A stretch of DNA of 47,885 bases, taken from contig NZ_AASE01000019.1 in NCBI RefSeq assembly GCF_000168715.1, forward strand, positions 1 through 47,885, given 5' to 3'. The translations under genes and the position numbers were made by a program. This document shows, one piece after another, positions 8,698 through 17,014 of this stretch. The first letter of the stretch is position 1, and each line of letters starts with the position of its first letter. Under the pieces are notes generated by a model, which was given only the letters and a program-made list of their open reading frames with translations, was not told the origin of the DNA and did no database searches. This DNA comes from Chlorobium ferrooxidans DSM 13031. Lineage in GTDB: Bacteria; Bacteroidota; Chlorobiia; Chlorobiales; Chlorobiaceae.

Positions 8698-9717
8698 TCA
8701 ATGAATTTTCAGCAGCAGCGGCAAATGGTCGGAGTAGCCCCCACGGTACTCCCTTTTTTCATAGGTAGGCCAGGGCTTATTGTCAGGGTAGAGAAGCATC
8801 CGGGAGAATGTAAAGCATCGGAATGGATCACCGGAAACAGAAAAACCCTCCTTGTCAAGCATGCCGGCAGAGAGAAGAATCTGGTCAATACGCTCCCATT
8901 TTCGATGATAGTAGTAGCTGCCGATTCCCTGATAGCCACTCCAGCAGTTGTAGAGCAGTGTTTTGCTGTTGCGACGCACTTGTGCTGCATCAAATGATGA
9001 ACCAAGCCCCTCTGAAAGTGAGCGATTGGCGGGTTCATCGTTAAAATCGCCCATGGTAATGATATCGGCTGTAGGATTGGATGAGCGGAGGCTGTCAAGA
9101 ATATGCCGGGTGACCTTTGCCGCAGCAAGACGTTTCGGTTCACTCCACCCGGTATCGAATGCTCTTGATGGCCAGTGATTCAGAATCAGGTGAAATGAGT
9201 CTCCGGAATCTGAAAATTCGGCAATAATGATCTTTCGCGTCGGTTTTTCATCAAGGGTGACACTATAGGCCCGGGATGCTTTCAAGGTGACACCCTTCGG
9301 GTTATAGGCAAGCCCGATATCGATACCTCTCGGGTCCGGAGAGTCGTAATAGACCGTTTTATAGGTGATGCCCGGAAGTCCGGAGAGTGTCTGTTGAAAA
9401 ACCTGCCGGTTTTCAACTTCGGCAAATGCCACGATGTCAGGAAATTTCCCGTAGTCAGGATGGGCTTCGACCGCCATGAGGGTGTGGCGGATACGCATCT
9501 CCTTGAGCAAGAGTTTTTTTGCCGTCCAGTTCCTGCTTCCCTGGGGGGTGAACTCGTCGTCATCGGTCACCGGGTCGTCGTGTGTATCAAAAAGGTTTTC
9601 AATGTTCCACCACAACAGCACGATCTCTTTTCTGCCTGATGGAGCACCGGCAGCGTGACAGGGAGACCACGACAGGGCCATGGAAACAAGAAAAAAACAG
9701 CAGAGCAGTCGGCTCAT
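8698..9717 (-). CDS. secreted endonuclease/exonuclease/phosphatase-family protein
   Basis: A 339-residue protein with a cleavable signal peptide (hydrophobic core, then SPCHAAG) and a full endonuclease/exonuclease/phosphatase fold. Visible motifs in order are WNIENLFD, the metal-ligand EVEN, NHWPSR, the catalytic GDFNDEP and the C-terminal SDHLPLLL. These match Mg2+-dependent phosphodiesterases such as extracellular nucleases. Export suggests scavenging of phosphate or nucleotides from DNA in the periplasm or outside, although sphingomyelinase- or phosphatase-like activity is not excluded. An AAAGGGG site sits just before the ATG. It is divergent from the 9822 gene; the 104-base gap holds a palindrome. 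Confidence 0.88.
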   Translation of the reverse strand: MSRLLCCFFLVSMALSWSPCHAAGAPSGRKEIVLLWWNIENLFDTHDDPVTDDDEFTPQGSRNWTAKKLLLKEMRIRHTLMAVEAHPDYGKFPDIVAFAEVENRQVFQQTLSGLPGITYKTVYYDSPDPRGIDIGLAYNPKGVTLKASRAYSVTLDEKPTRKIIIAEFSDSGDSFHLILNHWPSRAFDTGWSEPKRLAAAKVTRHILDSLRSSNPTADIITMGDFNDEPANRSLSEGLGSSFDAAQVRRNSKTLLYNCWSGYQGIGSYYYHRKWERIDQILLSAGMLDKEGFSVSGDPFRCFTFSRMLLYPDNKPWPTYEKREYRGGYSDHLPLLLKIH

Positions 9718-9748
9718 AACCCCTTTCTGTCTAATTTTTTTTCTTTAC

Positions 9749-9761
9749 CATAATCATTATG
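9749..9761. promoter_or_regulatory. 13-bp palindrome in a divergent promoter region, Fur-box-like half
   Basis: CATAATCATTATG is a perfect inverted repeat around a central C, between two divergent genes. It matches 11 of 13 positions of the right part of the classical Fur box (GATAATCATTATC), but the left extension matches poorly. The position, 32 bases before one start and 61 before the other, suits an operator. Confidence 0.35.
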
Positions 9762-9821
9762 TAACTTAATCGGGAATTTTCAGATGTCAATATTTTATTA
9801 TCCAATGATCCGGAAGGCCCT

Positions 9822-10223
9822 ATGACCCAGAAGAGCGATGTCAAGGAACAGGCAAAAGATATCCTCGAGGAGACCCTTAACAGGGAAGCGGTTATTGTGT
9901 TGACGAGAATTTCAGAAGAGATGCAGCTTTTGTTTCAGGCCCACCCTGACCCGGTAACAGAGGAGGTTGAAACGATCGTTACCGGATATTTTCTGGAAAA
10001 CGGCAAATCAGAACAGTTCATCGAAGACTGGATCAAGACCTCCAAGGAGTACAGCGGTACAAGGGGGCTCTCTCCACAGGACCAGCCGAAAGCCATGCTT
10101 TCAGATCTTGGCGTCTTCAGATTTATGAATTTTCTGAAAGAGAAGGGTCTCACTGATGATCAGATTACCATTGTTCTGACCGGTGCCGTGCAGCAGGCAG
10201 CTTCCGATCAGCAGAGCGAGTGA
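9822..10223 (+). CDS. hypothetical protein, 133 aa
   Basis: I do not recognise this protein. It is acidic, soluble and predicted to be largely helical, with no signal peptide, membrane segment or cysteine. The N terminus (MTQKSDVKEQAKDILEETL) looks like an amphipathic helix, and the C terminus ends in a glutamine/serine-rich tail. It starts 61 bases after the palindrome that separates it from the secreted nuclease gene and is followed 70 bases later by purC. The purC frame is open further upstream and overlaps it, but that overlap is not the true purC start. Confidence 0.7.
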   Translation: MTQKSDVKEQAKDILEETLNREAVIVLTRISEEMQLLFQAHPDPVTEEVETIVTGYFLENGKSEQFIEDWIKTSKEYSGTRGLSPQDQPKAMLSDLGVFRFMNFLKEKGLTDDQITIVLTGAVQQAASDQQSE

Positions 10224-10293
10224 GCGCAGGAGCATATTTTTAAAGAGAGTAACGGCTGTTGCCGGCCGGAGTCAATCAATATTTAAAAGTGGA

Positions 10294-11007
10294 ATGATGA
10301 ACAAGACGACACAGCTTTATGAAGGCAAGGCAAAAAAGGTTTTTTTAACGGATGACAGCGACCTGGTAATCCAGGAGTTCAAGGACGATGCTACCGCTTT
10401 CAACAACAAGAAAAAAGGGAGCATAGCCGACAAGGGTGTTGTCAATAATGCAATCTCCTGCAAACTGTTTACCCTGCTTGAAGAGAACGGCATTCGTACC
10501 CATCTTGTAGAAAAGCTCTCCGAGCGTGAGATGCTCTGCCGTTATCTCGATATCATCAAGGTTGAGGTCGTCGTTCGCAACATCGCGGCAGGGTCGCTGG
10601 TAAAACGGTATGGTTTTGCTGAAGGGACACTGCTTGAACAACCCATTGTGGAGCTCTATCTGAAAAATGATGATCTTGATGATCCTCTGATGAATGACGC
10701 TCATGCCGTGGCTCTCGGTGTTGCCACCTATGAGGAGATTGCGGTACTGAAGAACCGTGCGGAAGCAATCAATCTGGTGCTCAGACGCTTCTTTGCCGAC
10801 AGAAAACTCAAGCTGGTTGATTTCAAACTTGAGTTCGGCCGCAACAAGGGCACTATTCTGCTTGGTGATGAGATAAGTCCCGACACCTGCCGTCTCTGGG
10901 ATCTTGACACCAACGAAAAGCTCGACAAGGACCGCTTCCGTTTTGATCTTGGCGGCGTTGAGGATGCCTACAGTGAAGTGCAGAGACGTGTTCTTGATCT
11001 TGACTGA
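10294..11007 (+). CDS. purC: phosphoribosylaminoimidazole-succinocarboxamide synthase (SAICAR synthase)
   Basis: Step 8 of purine synthesis: joins aspartate to CAIR using ATP. The protein is 237 residues, the same length as E. coli PurC, and opens with the typical LYEGKAKKVF (ATP-binding loop). Later motifs include VRNIAAGSLVKRYG, the substrate-binding LVDFKLEFG, LGDEISPDTCRLWD and DKDRFR. The frame is open from 10183, but homologues begin just before the ELYxGKAK strand, so the tandem ATGs at 10294/10297 are the likely start. It stands alone among purine genes; none of its pathway partners is nearby. Confidence 0.95.
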   Translation: MMNKTTQLYEGKAKKVFLTDDSDLVIQEFKDDATAFNNKKKGSIADKGVVNNAISCKLFTLLEENGIRTHLVEKLSEREMLCRYLDIIKVEVVVRNIAAGSLVKRYGFAEGTLLEQPIVELYLKNDDLDDPLMNDAHAVALGVATYEEIAVLKNRAEAINLVLRRFFADRKLKLVDFKLEFGRNKGTILLGDEISPDTCRLWDLDTNEKLDKDRFRFDLGGVEDAYSEVQRRVLDLD

Positions 11008-11038
11008 AACCAACAGATGTGAAGACCGGAAATAAAAT

Positions 11039-11683
11039 ATGCTTGAATCTGCAATCAGTTATCTGCAGCATGCTGACCCTTTTTCGGTCTATCTATTTCT
11101 TTTTCTGATTGCTTTTCTCGAAAACGTAATCCCTCCGATACCCGGTGATGTGCCTGTTGCATTTATCGGGTACCTGATCTACAGCAGCAGCCTTACCTTT
11201 GCAGGTACCGTACTCTGGGCTTCGATGGGTTCAGTATCCGGATTTATGGTGATTTTCCTTTTGAGTAAACATTTTGGATTGAAGTTGTACTCCGGTGGAG
11301 ATACTCCTGCACAGCACTGGTTCTCAAAACGTGTTCACCGTTTTTTCCCCCCTTCGGACATGGAGCTTCTGCGCCGGAAATTTGCAACCCATGGTTACCT
11401 TGCCGTTTTTCTGAACCGTTTTCTGTTTGGTTCCAGAGCGGTTATCTCGGTCATGGCCGGTCTGATGCATCTCAAAACACTCTTCGTACTGCTTGCGGCT
11501 GCAGTAAGTGCTCTGCTCTGGAATGTGCTGCTGCTCTATGGCGGATACTTTCTCGGAAGTAACTGGAAAAATATCGGTGGTTATGTTGCCCTCTACAGTA
11601 TTCCCGTTACGATCTTTTTTGTACTGCTCATTCTTTTTTCCGTCTGGAAGTTTATCAGGGAAAGAAAGCGGCAGCATGAATGA
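11039..11683 (+). CDS. DedA-family membrane protein
   Basis: A 214-residue inner-membrane protein with four or five hydrophobic segments and the DedA/SNARE-associated core: FLENVIPPIPGDVPVAF near the N terminus and the basic NRFLFGSRAVISVMAG motif with its conserved arginines in the middle. DedA proteins are linked to undecaprenyl phosphate or phospholipid recycling and to membrane potential maintenance. It begins 31 bases after purC and lies in the same direction as the run of genes that follows. Its exact substrate is unknown. Confidence 0.88.
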   Translation: MLESAISYLQHADPFSVYLFLFLIAFLENVIPPIPGDVPVAFIGYLIYSSSLTFAGTVLWASMGSVSGFMVIFLLSKHFGLKLYSGGDTPAQHWFSKRVHRFFPPSDMELLRRKFATHGYLAVFLNRFLFGSRAVISVMAGLMHLKTLFVLLAAAVSALLWNVLLLYGGYFLGSNWKNIGGYVALYSIPVTIFFVLLILFSVWKFIRERKRQHE

Positions 11684-11761
11684 GTTTTTTTTATTATTTA
11701 ACAGAACCCGTAACGTTCAAATTTATAGTTCATTAATTCCCAAGAATTTTGTTGAATTACC

Positions 11762-12673
11762 ATGGCAAAAGACTTAAAACTGTATCCAGCCGAAAAAAAA
11801 GGCACACTTCTCGAGCTTGATTCGATTGACGATCTCAAAGAGATGGCCCGACAGGTCCGTCGGGATATTGTCCGAATGCTCGCTATGGCCAATTCCGGTC
11901 ATACCGGCGGTTCACTCGGAATGGCCGATATTTTTACTGCCCTCTACTTTCGCCTTCTCCTGCATAAACCGCATGAGTTCTGGGAGAAGCATGATCTTGA
12001 TATGGTTTTTCTTTCAAATGGTCACATCGCACCGGTCTGGTACAGTGTACTTGCCCGTGCAGGCTATTTCTCGCTGAGTGAGCTGAACTCACTGCGTCAG
12101 GTCAACTCCTACCTTCAGGGCCATCCAACGTCCGAATCGAAGCTTCCGGGCATCAGAATCGCATCCGGCTCTCTTGGTCAGGGACTTTCTGCGGCCGTCG
12201 GTGCAGCTCTCGGACTTCGCATGGATGGCAAGCAGAGCGATGTTTTCTGTCTGATGGGTGACGGAGAGTGTCAGGAGGGACAGATCTGGGAGGCAGCCAT
12301 GAGTGCTGCTCATTACGGACTTGGTAATCTGATTGGTATAGTTGACTACAACAATCTGCAGATTGACGGTGAAGTTACCGATGTTATGAGTGTTGAGCCG
12401 TTTGCCGACAAGTGGCGGGCGTTTGGCTGGGATGTTTGTCACTGCAACGGTAACGATATCGAGGATTTTGTTTCCACCATCGAGAACCTGAGAGCAGGGG
12501 GGAAACGGAGCAGACCTTCGGTTGTGCTTGCAACGACGGTAATGGGAAAAGGCGTTCATTTCTTTGAGGGGTCAATGCCGGATAACTCCAACTGGCACGG
12601 CAAACCTCCGTCAAAGGAAGATGCAGTCAAAGCACTTGCCATCCTTGGCGAGACTGTTTATGGTGACTTTTAG
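11762..12673 (+). CDS. transketolase, N-terminal (TPP-binding) subunit
   Basis: A 303-residue protein equal to the first half of transketolase. It has SGHTGGSLG near the N terminus, GSLGQGLSAAVGAALG in the middle, and the thiamine pyrophosphate motif GDGECQEGQ starting near residue 166 and closing with VDYNN about 30 residues later. The pyrimidine-binding and C-terminal domains are absent, so a second subunit must complete the enzyme. In organisms with split transketolase that subunit is often adjacent; here the next gene is rsmD, so it must lie elsewhere. The enzyme moves two-carbon units between sugar phosphates. An alternative is a paralog beside a full-length transketolase. Confidence 0.9.
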   Translation: MAKDLKLYPAEKKGTLLELDSIDDLKEMARQVRRDIVRMLAMANSGHTGGSLGMADIFTALYFRLLLHKPHEFWEKHDLDMVFLSNGHIAPVWYSVLARAGYFSLSELNSLRQVNSYLQGHPTSESKLPGIRIASGSLGQGLSAAVGAALGLRMDGKQSDVFCLMGDGECQEGQIWEAAMSAAHYGLGNLIGIVDYNNLQIDGEVTDVMSVEPFADKWRAFGWDVCHCNGNDIEDFVSTIENLRAGGKRSRPSVVLATTVMGKGVHFFEGSMPDNSNWHGKPPSKEDAVKALAILGETVYGDF

Positions 12674-12686
12674 GCCGTAGTATTTC

Positions 12687-13232
12687 ATGCAGATACTTGC
12701 AGGAACATACAAAGGAAGGAAAATCAGGAGTTCATCAACCAATGCTATTCGTCCCTGCAGCAGCCGTGTCAAGAAATCGCTCTTCGACACGCTTGCTGCA
12801 AGGCTCGATTTTGATAACATAACCGTACTTGATCTCTTTGCCGGATTCGGCTCCCTTGGTTTCGAGGCTCTGAGCCGGGGGGCAGCATCAGTATGTTTTG
12901 TCGATCAGCATGTCGATGCGCTCAAAGCCATTAAGGCAACGGCACTTCAGCTGGGGGTTGAAGAGCGGGTGAAGATAGTTAATGCAGATGTTTCAGCATT
13001 TCTTTCCCGGCCATCAAAACCATTTGACCTGGTTTTTTGTGATCCACCCTACTCCTGGCCGGATTACGGGCAGTTGATTGAAAAGATTGCCGGCGGCGCC
13101 CTTCTTGCTGATGAGGGAATCCTGCTTATTGAACACCGTGCGCATCTTGAGTTCAAACACTCTCCATACTACTCTTTTCAAAAGGATTACGGCATGACAA
13201 GAGTTACTTTTTTTCAGACCCGAACGGAGTGA
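12687..13232 (+). CDS. rsmD: 16S rRNA (guanine-N2)-methyltransferase RsmD
   Basis: A Rossmann-fold methyltransferase of 181 residues that modifies G966 of 16S rRNA in E. coli. It starts with the typical [11 protein letters not shown]. The SAM-binding motif I is [18 protein letters not shown], the acidic loop VDQH follows, and the catalytic motif is DPPY near residue 119. It begins 13 bases after the transketolase stop and ends 4 bases before coaD. The rsmD-coaD pair is a common bacterial neighbourhood, which supports both calls. Confidence 0.92.
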   Translation: MQILAGTYKGRKIRSSSTNAIRPCSSRVKKSLFDTLAARLDFDNITVLDLFAGFGSLGFEALSRGAASVCFVDQHVDALKAIKATALQLGVEERVKIVNADVSAFLSRPSKPFDLVFCDPPYSWPDYGQLIEKIAGGALLADEGILLIEHRAHLEFKHSPYYSFQKDYGMTRVTFFQTRTE

Positions 13233-13236
13233 TGCG

Positions 13237-13740
13237 ATGCAAACAAATGCCATTTATCCCGGAACATTTGATCCGTTCACCAACGGTCATCTTGATGTAC
13301 TCGAACGTGCTCTGAATATTTTTGAAGAGGTAATCGTGGTTATTGCCGAGAATACCCAGAAACAGTCACTCTTTACGATTGAAGAGCGGCAGGCAATGAT
13401 CAATGAAGTTGTCGGTGAATATGCCGGAGTCAGGGTTGAAGTGCTCCGTCAGGGACTTCTTGCCGATTATGCACGGCAACTTGGAGCGAAAGCAATTATA
13501 CGGGGCGTGCGGCAGGTCAAGGATTTTGAGTATGAGTTTCAGATGTCGCTTCTGAACCGCCATCTCTATCCTGAAGTGACAACGGTTTTTCTTATGCCGA
13601 ATGTCAAGTATACCTATGTTGCCTCATCGATTATCAGGGAGGTATCCATGCTGGGTGGTGATGTCAGTAAATTTGTTCATCCCTGTGTCATGGAGATGCT
13701 CAATCTAAAACGCGAAGAACGAAACGTACAAAAATCATAA
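13237..13740 (+). CDS. coaD: phosphopantetheine adenylyltransferase
   Basis: The fourth step of coenzyme A synthesis: transfers AMP from ATP to 4'-phosphopantetheine. At 167 residues it is the usual size. The nucleotidyltransferase motif [15 protein letters not shown] lies at the N terminus with the (T/H)xGH signature as [16 protein letters not shown] in the middle and SSIIREV near residue 129 complete the active site. It is tightly spaced with rsmD (4 bases upstream) and the aminotransferase gene (13 bases downstream), so translation and transcription are probably coupled. Confidence 0.95.
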   Translation: MQTNAIYPGTFDPFTNGHLDVLERALNIFEEVIVVIAENTQKQSLFTIEERQAMINEVVGEYAGVRVEVLRQGLLADYARQLGAKAIIRGVRQVKDFEYEFQMSLLNRHLYPEVTTVFLMPNVKYTYVASSIIREVSMLGGDVSKFVHPCVMEMLNLKREERNVQKS

Positions 13741-13753
13741 CAAAACATTCGAT

Positions 13754-14962
13754 ATGTCCACATCATCTCATCCTGAAGAAAAATATCTGACCCGCAGAGT
13801 TCTCAGCATGCAGGAGTCGCAGACTATGAGAATCAGCAATCTTGCCGGTAAAATGAAAGCAGAGGGGAAGGATGTCGTAAGCCTTTCAGCCGGTGAACCT
13901 GATTTTCCGACACCTGATCATGTCAATCAGGCAGGAATTGACGCAATCAAGTCCGGCTTTACCCGTTATACCGCCAACTCCGGTATTTCGGAGCTGAAAA
14001 AAGCCATTATCGAGAAGTTCCGCCGTGATAATGGGCTTGAGTTTCAGGAGAACCAGATCATCGTCAGTAACGGAGGAAAGCAGACCCTTGCAAACACCTT
14101 TCTCGCGCTCTGCGAAGAGGGGGATGAGGTGATTGTTCCGGCACCGTTCTGGGTCAGTTTCCCTGAAATGGTTCGTCTTGCCGGAGGCACGCCGGTCATT
14201 GTTCATACCACCATTGAGAGTGAATACAAGATTACTCCTCTCCAGCTTGAACAAGCCATTACCCCGAAAACAAAAATAGTCGTGCTGAACTCACCCTCCA
14301 ATCCTACGGGAGCGGTCTATAATGAAGCCGAGGTACGGGCACTCATGCAGGTGCTTGAAGGCCGGGAGATTTTCGTCCTATCAGACGAGATGTATGACAT
14401 GATCGTCTATGGCGGTATCCGTCCCTTCTCTCCGGCAAGGATTCCCGCCATGAAGGATTGGGTAATTGTCAGTAACGGGGTTTCCAAAACCTACGCCATG
14501 ACCGGCTGGAGAATCGGTTATCTTGCAGGGCCGAAATGGCTGATTGATGCCTGCGACAAGATTCAGTCGCAGACCACCTCAAACCCCAACGCGATTGCAC
14601 AGAAAGCGGCTGTGGCTGCACTTATCGGTGATCAGCGTATTGTTGAGGAACGACGTCTTGAATTTGAAAAAAGGCGGGACTATATGTACGCAGCCCTCAA
14701 CAGTATTCCCGGATTCAGGACGGCTCTTCCACAGGGTGCCTTTTATATTTTCCCGGATATCAGCGGTGTGCTTGGCCAGACCTTCAACGGTGTTGTGATG
14801 CAAGATTCGGCAGATGTTGCCGAATACCTGCTCAAGGAGCATTTTGTGGCAACGGTTCCCGGTGATGCCTTCGGGGCACCCAACAATCTTCGCCTCTCCT
14901 ATGCGGCCTCTATTGCCTCGCTTGAAGAAGCGGTCAATCGTATCAGGAGAGCATTCAAATAG
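13754..14962 (+). CDS. pyridoxal-phosphate aspartate aminotransferase (class I)
   Basis: A fold-type I aminotransferase of 402 residues. The PLP lysine is Lys245 in [17 protein letters not shown], with the conserved arginine just after. Other markers are [14 protein letters not shown] near the N terminus, [12 protein letters not shown], the SDEMYD strand that contacts the PLP ring, and LRLSYA near the end with the substrate-carboxylate arginine. This pattern fits the I-gamma aspartate/prephenate aminotransferase group, which makes aspartate from oxaloacetate and may also act on prephenate. It lies in the same cluster as coaD and ends 7 bases before the acyltransferase gene. Confidence 0.9.
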   Translation: MSTSSHPEEKYLTRRVLSMQESQTMRISNLAGKMKAEGKDVVSLSAGEPDFPTPDHVNQAGIDAIKSGFTRYTANSGISELKKAIIEKFRRDNGLEFQENQIIVSNGGKQTLANTFLALCEEGDEVIVPAPFWVSFPEMVRLAGGTPVIVHTTIESEYKITPLQLEQAITPKTKIVVLNSPSNPTGAVYNEAEVRALMQVLEGREIFVLSDEMYDMIVYGGIRPFSPARIPAMKDWVIVSNGVSKTYAMTGWRIGYLAGPKWLIDACDKIQSQTTSNPNAIAQKAAVAALIGDQRIVEERRLEFEKRRDYMYAALNSIPGFRTALPQGAFYIFPDISGVLGQTFNGVVMQDSADVAEYLLKEHFVATVPGDAFGAPNNLRLSYAASIASLEEAVNRIRRAFK

Positions 14963-14969
14963 TCGGTAT

Positions 14970-15734
14970 ATGCTGAAAGTCCGTCGCAGCAGCCTCTATA
15001 CCCTGTGGTTCGGGTGGTACTCCCGCCGCCAGTTCAGACGGTATTTTAATTCGGTCTGCGTCTTTATGCCGCCCGGAGTGCCGGATATGGATCCCGGCAC
15101 TCCGGTTATTTTTTATGCCAATCATGCCTACTGGTGGGATGGCTTCTGGTCACAGCTCTGCACCGAGGAGTATTTTCATCAGAACCTTCATATCATTATC
15201 GAGTATCAGCAGTTGCACAAGCATCGGTTTTTTACCCGTATTGGCGCTTTTTCCCTTGACCGTTCACGCCCGAGAACACTTCCGGCTACGCTTCGTTATG
15301 CGGCCGAGCTGCTGAGTGCCGACTCTGACCGCCAGAACGCGCTCTGGATTTTTCCCCAGGGAAAGATTGAGCATATTGACAAACGACCACTCTTCTTTTT
15401 CAAGGGTACAGCCTCAATACTCTCAAGGGTAATTGAAAAAACAGGGCAGATTTACCTGCTCTCTGTTGTCAGCAGGATTGATTATCTCGAAGAGCAGAAA
15501 CCGGAACTCTTTCTCTCTTTCAGGGCGCCGCTTCTTGTGACGGCTGAAAACTATAGCGGTCCGGATGAGCTTACCGCATCCATGCAGAGTATAACCGAGA
15601 GCCATCTTGACGAGCTTACGTCGAGAATTTCCGATCGCAATCTTGATGACGCAAAGATCCTGCTCAAAGGGGGCTCCTCAATAAATCGGAGGGTTGAAAA
15701 GTTCAGGAGAGTGCTGCATCTGGATAGAGCATAG
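14970..15734 (+). CDS. PlsC-like acyltransferase
   Basis: A glycerolipid acyltransferase-fold protein of 254 residues. The catalytic HX4D motif is NHAYWWD (His52, Asp57), and a second block FPQGKIEH replaces the usual FPEGTR, with Gln in place of Glu. The protein acylates a lipid acceptor with a fatty acyl group; 1-acylglycerol-3-phosphate is the default guess. In green sulfur bacteria a protein of this fold (CruD) attaches laurate to chlorobactene glucoside, so a carotenoid acyltransferase is a fair alternative. The ORF runs open far upstream inside the aminotransferase gene; the ATG at 14970, 7 bases past that stop, is the sensible start. It ends the plus-strand cluster. Confidence 0.8.
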   Translation: MLKVRRSSLYTLWFGWYSRRQFRRYFNSVCVFMPPGVPDMDPGTPVIFYANHAYWWDGFWSQLCTEEYFHQNLHIIIEYQQLHKHRFFTRIGAFSLDRSRPRTLPATLRYAAELLSADSDRQNALWIFPQGKIEHIDKRPLFFFKGTASILSRVIEKTGQIYLLSVVSRIDYLEEQKPELFLSFRAPLLVTAENYSGPDELTASMQSITESHLDELTSRISDRNLDDAKILLKGGSSINRRVEKFRRVLHLDRA

Positions 15735-15814
15735 GCTGGCGCTTTTTTTGTTCCTGTCGGCGCATCTAAAGCGGTGCAGGGTTCCAAAAATAGTGTAAAT
15801 TTGCATACCTTGGA

Positions 15815-15871
15815 GGCAGCATGAGTCAAGTGCATGGCAAGTGAAGCGCAGTGATTGACTGCCTTGCTGCC
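15815..15871. ncRNA. structured intergenic element, possible RNA (unidentified)
   Basis: In the roughly 200-base gap after the acyltransferase gene, GGCAGCA (15815-15821) pairs with TGCTGCC (15865-15871), and AGTCAA (15824-15829) pairs with TTGACT (15855-15860). Only a 2/4-base internal loop separates the two helices, giving a 13-bp two-part stem with a 25-base apical loop. There is no T-run right after it on either strand, so it does not look like a terminator. It may be a small RNA, a leader of the downstream gene or a dispersed repeat. Confidence 0.35.
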
Positions 15872-15981
15872 GGGATTAAAACCAAAGCACCTTATATACC
15901 GTCCGCAAGACATTTAAGTTGTTATTGTAATATTGTTTAATGCGCAGTGAAACTCTTTCCTGCATCTCAAAACAATCTGTT

Positions 15982-16965
15982 ATGAGTAATGTTATTTGCA
16001 GTTGTCTTTTGGGTGATAATGCCAGAGTACGTCTGAGACTTTCTCAATTGCTGCACAGTGAGGTGGAGGCCCTTTACGGTGATGCTCCGGAGGAGATTTA
16101 TCCTGATATCTGTGAAGTTGAGCTCCAGGGCTGCCGACGTGAGTTTTTTTCCAATAACACCGGAAGTGCCTTCAGTGTTGGGCAGCAGGTTATAGTTGAA
16201 TCTGATGGAGGTTATGATTTCGGAGTTGTCTATTCAACAGGTCAGATTGCCCGAAAGAAACTTCGATTGAAAGGGCTGGATAAAAGCGGCCAGGAGTTTT
16301 CGGTTGTTGTGCGCTCTGCCGATGAGAGTGACAGCCAGGCAATTCTGGATCTTAAAACCAGACAGGCCGAGATCCGCGATATCTGTGTGAACAAGATCAA
16401 AAAACATGAACTTGATCTGAAGCTGGTTGATGTGGAGCTGCGAATGGATCAGCAGAAACTGTCGGTTTACTACACCTCTTCGCACCGGGTTGATTTCCGG
16501 ACTCTTGTACGGGATCTTGCCGGCGAGTTCAAGGCGAGGATTCAGATGGTGCAGATTACAACCCGTGAGGAGGCCCGCAGGGCAAATGACTTTGGTCCCT
16601 GCGGCTGTCTGTTGTGCTGCTCAAGCTGGCTGCAGAAAATACACGCAAATCCGTTTGCCGAAAAATCACAATATTCCGAAGCGTCCGGCAACGAGAGCCA
16701 TGCTTTCAATATAACCGGGCTGTGCAACCGCCCTAAATGCTGTCTGGGTTACTCCAAACATGAAAAAGGGTGTCAGCACCACTCCTCATCCCAGTCGCAG
16801 CTGCCTTCAGTGGGCAGCAGGGTCGCAACTCCCGAAGGCGCCGCAGTTGTTGAGAGCATTGACGCGCAGAAAAAACTGGTATGGCTGCATTATGAAAAAA
16901 GTGATCAGAAGCGCAAATACCCGATTGAAAAGTTCAATGCTCTGTTCATCAAAAAACAGGGGTGA
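15982..16965 (+). CDS. PSP1/RicT (YaaT) family iron-sulfur protein
   Basis: A PSP1 C-terminal domain protein of about 327 residues. The middle contains the PSP1 beta-sheet and the conserved VDFRTLVRDLA. Two cysteine clusters, GPCGCLLCCSSWL and GLCNRPKCCLGY, match the positions that bind iron-sulfur clusters in RicT of Bacillus. RicT with RicA and RicF affects RNase Y and RNA processing; no RicA or RicF is visible here. The gene sits just upstream of metG, which matches its position near tRNA/replication genes in other phyla. Neither the ATG at 15982 nor the in-frame ATG at 15940 has a ribosome binding site; I take the shorter form but the longer one is possible. Confidence 0.82.
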   Translation: MSNVICSCLLGDNARVRLRLSQLLHSEVEALYGDAPEEIYPDICEVELQGCRREFFSNNTGSAFSVGQQVIVESDGGYDFGVVYSTGQIARKKLRLKGLDKSGQEFSVVVRSADESDSQAILDLKTRQAEIRDICVNKIKKHELDLKLVDVELRMDQQKLSVYYTSSHRVDFRTLVRDLAGEFKARIQMVQITTREEARRANDFGPCGCLLCCSSWLQKIHANPFAEKSQYSEASGNESHAFNITGLCNRPKCCLGYSKHEKGCQHHSSSQSQLPSVGSRVATPEGAAVVESIDAQKKLVWLHYEKSDQKRKYPIEKFNALFIKKQG

Positions 16966-17014
16966 TGCAGCAGGATACCAACGCTCCCATTCATAACGCT
17001 CTCTATCTGTAAGC

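Noticed and set aside
8458..8997. 179-residue plus-strand frame across the zinc-ribbon and nuclease genes
   Set aside because: Spans two real minus-strand genes and a gap, with no conserved features.
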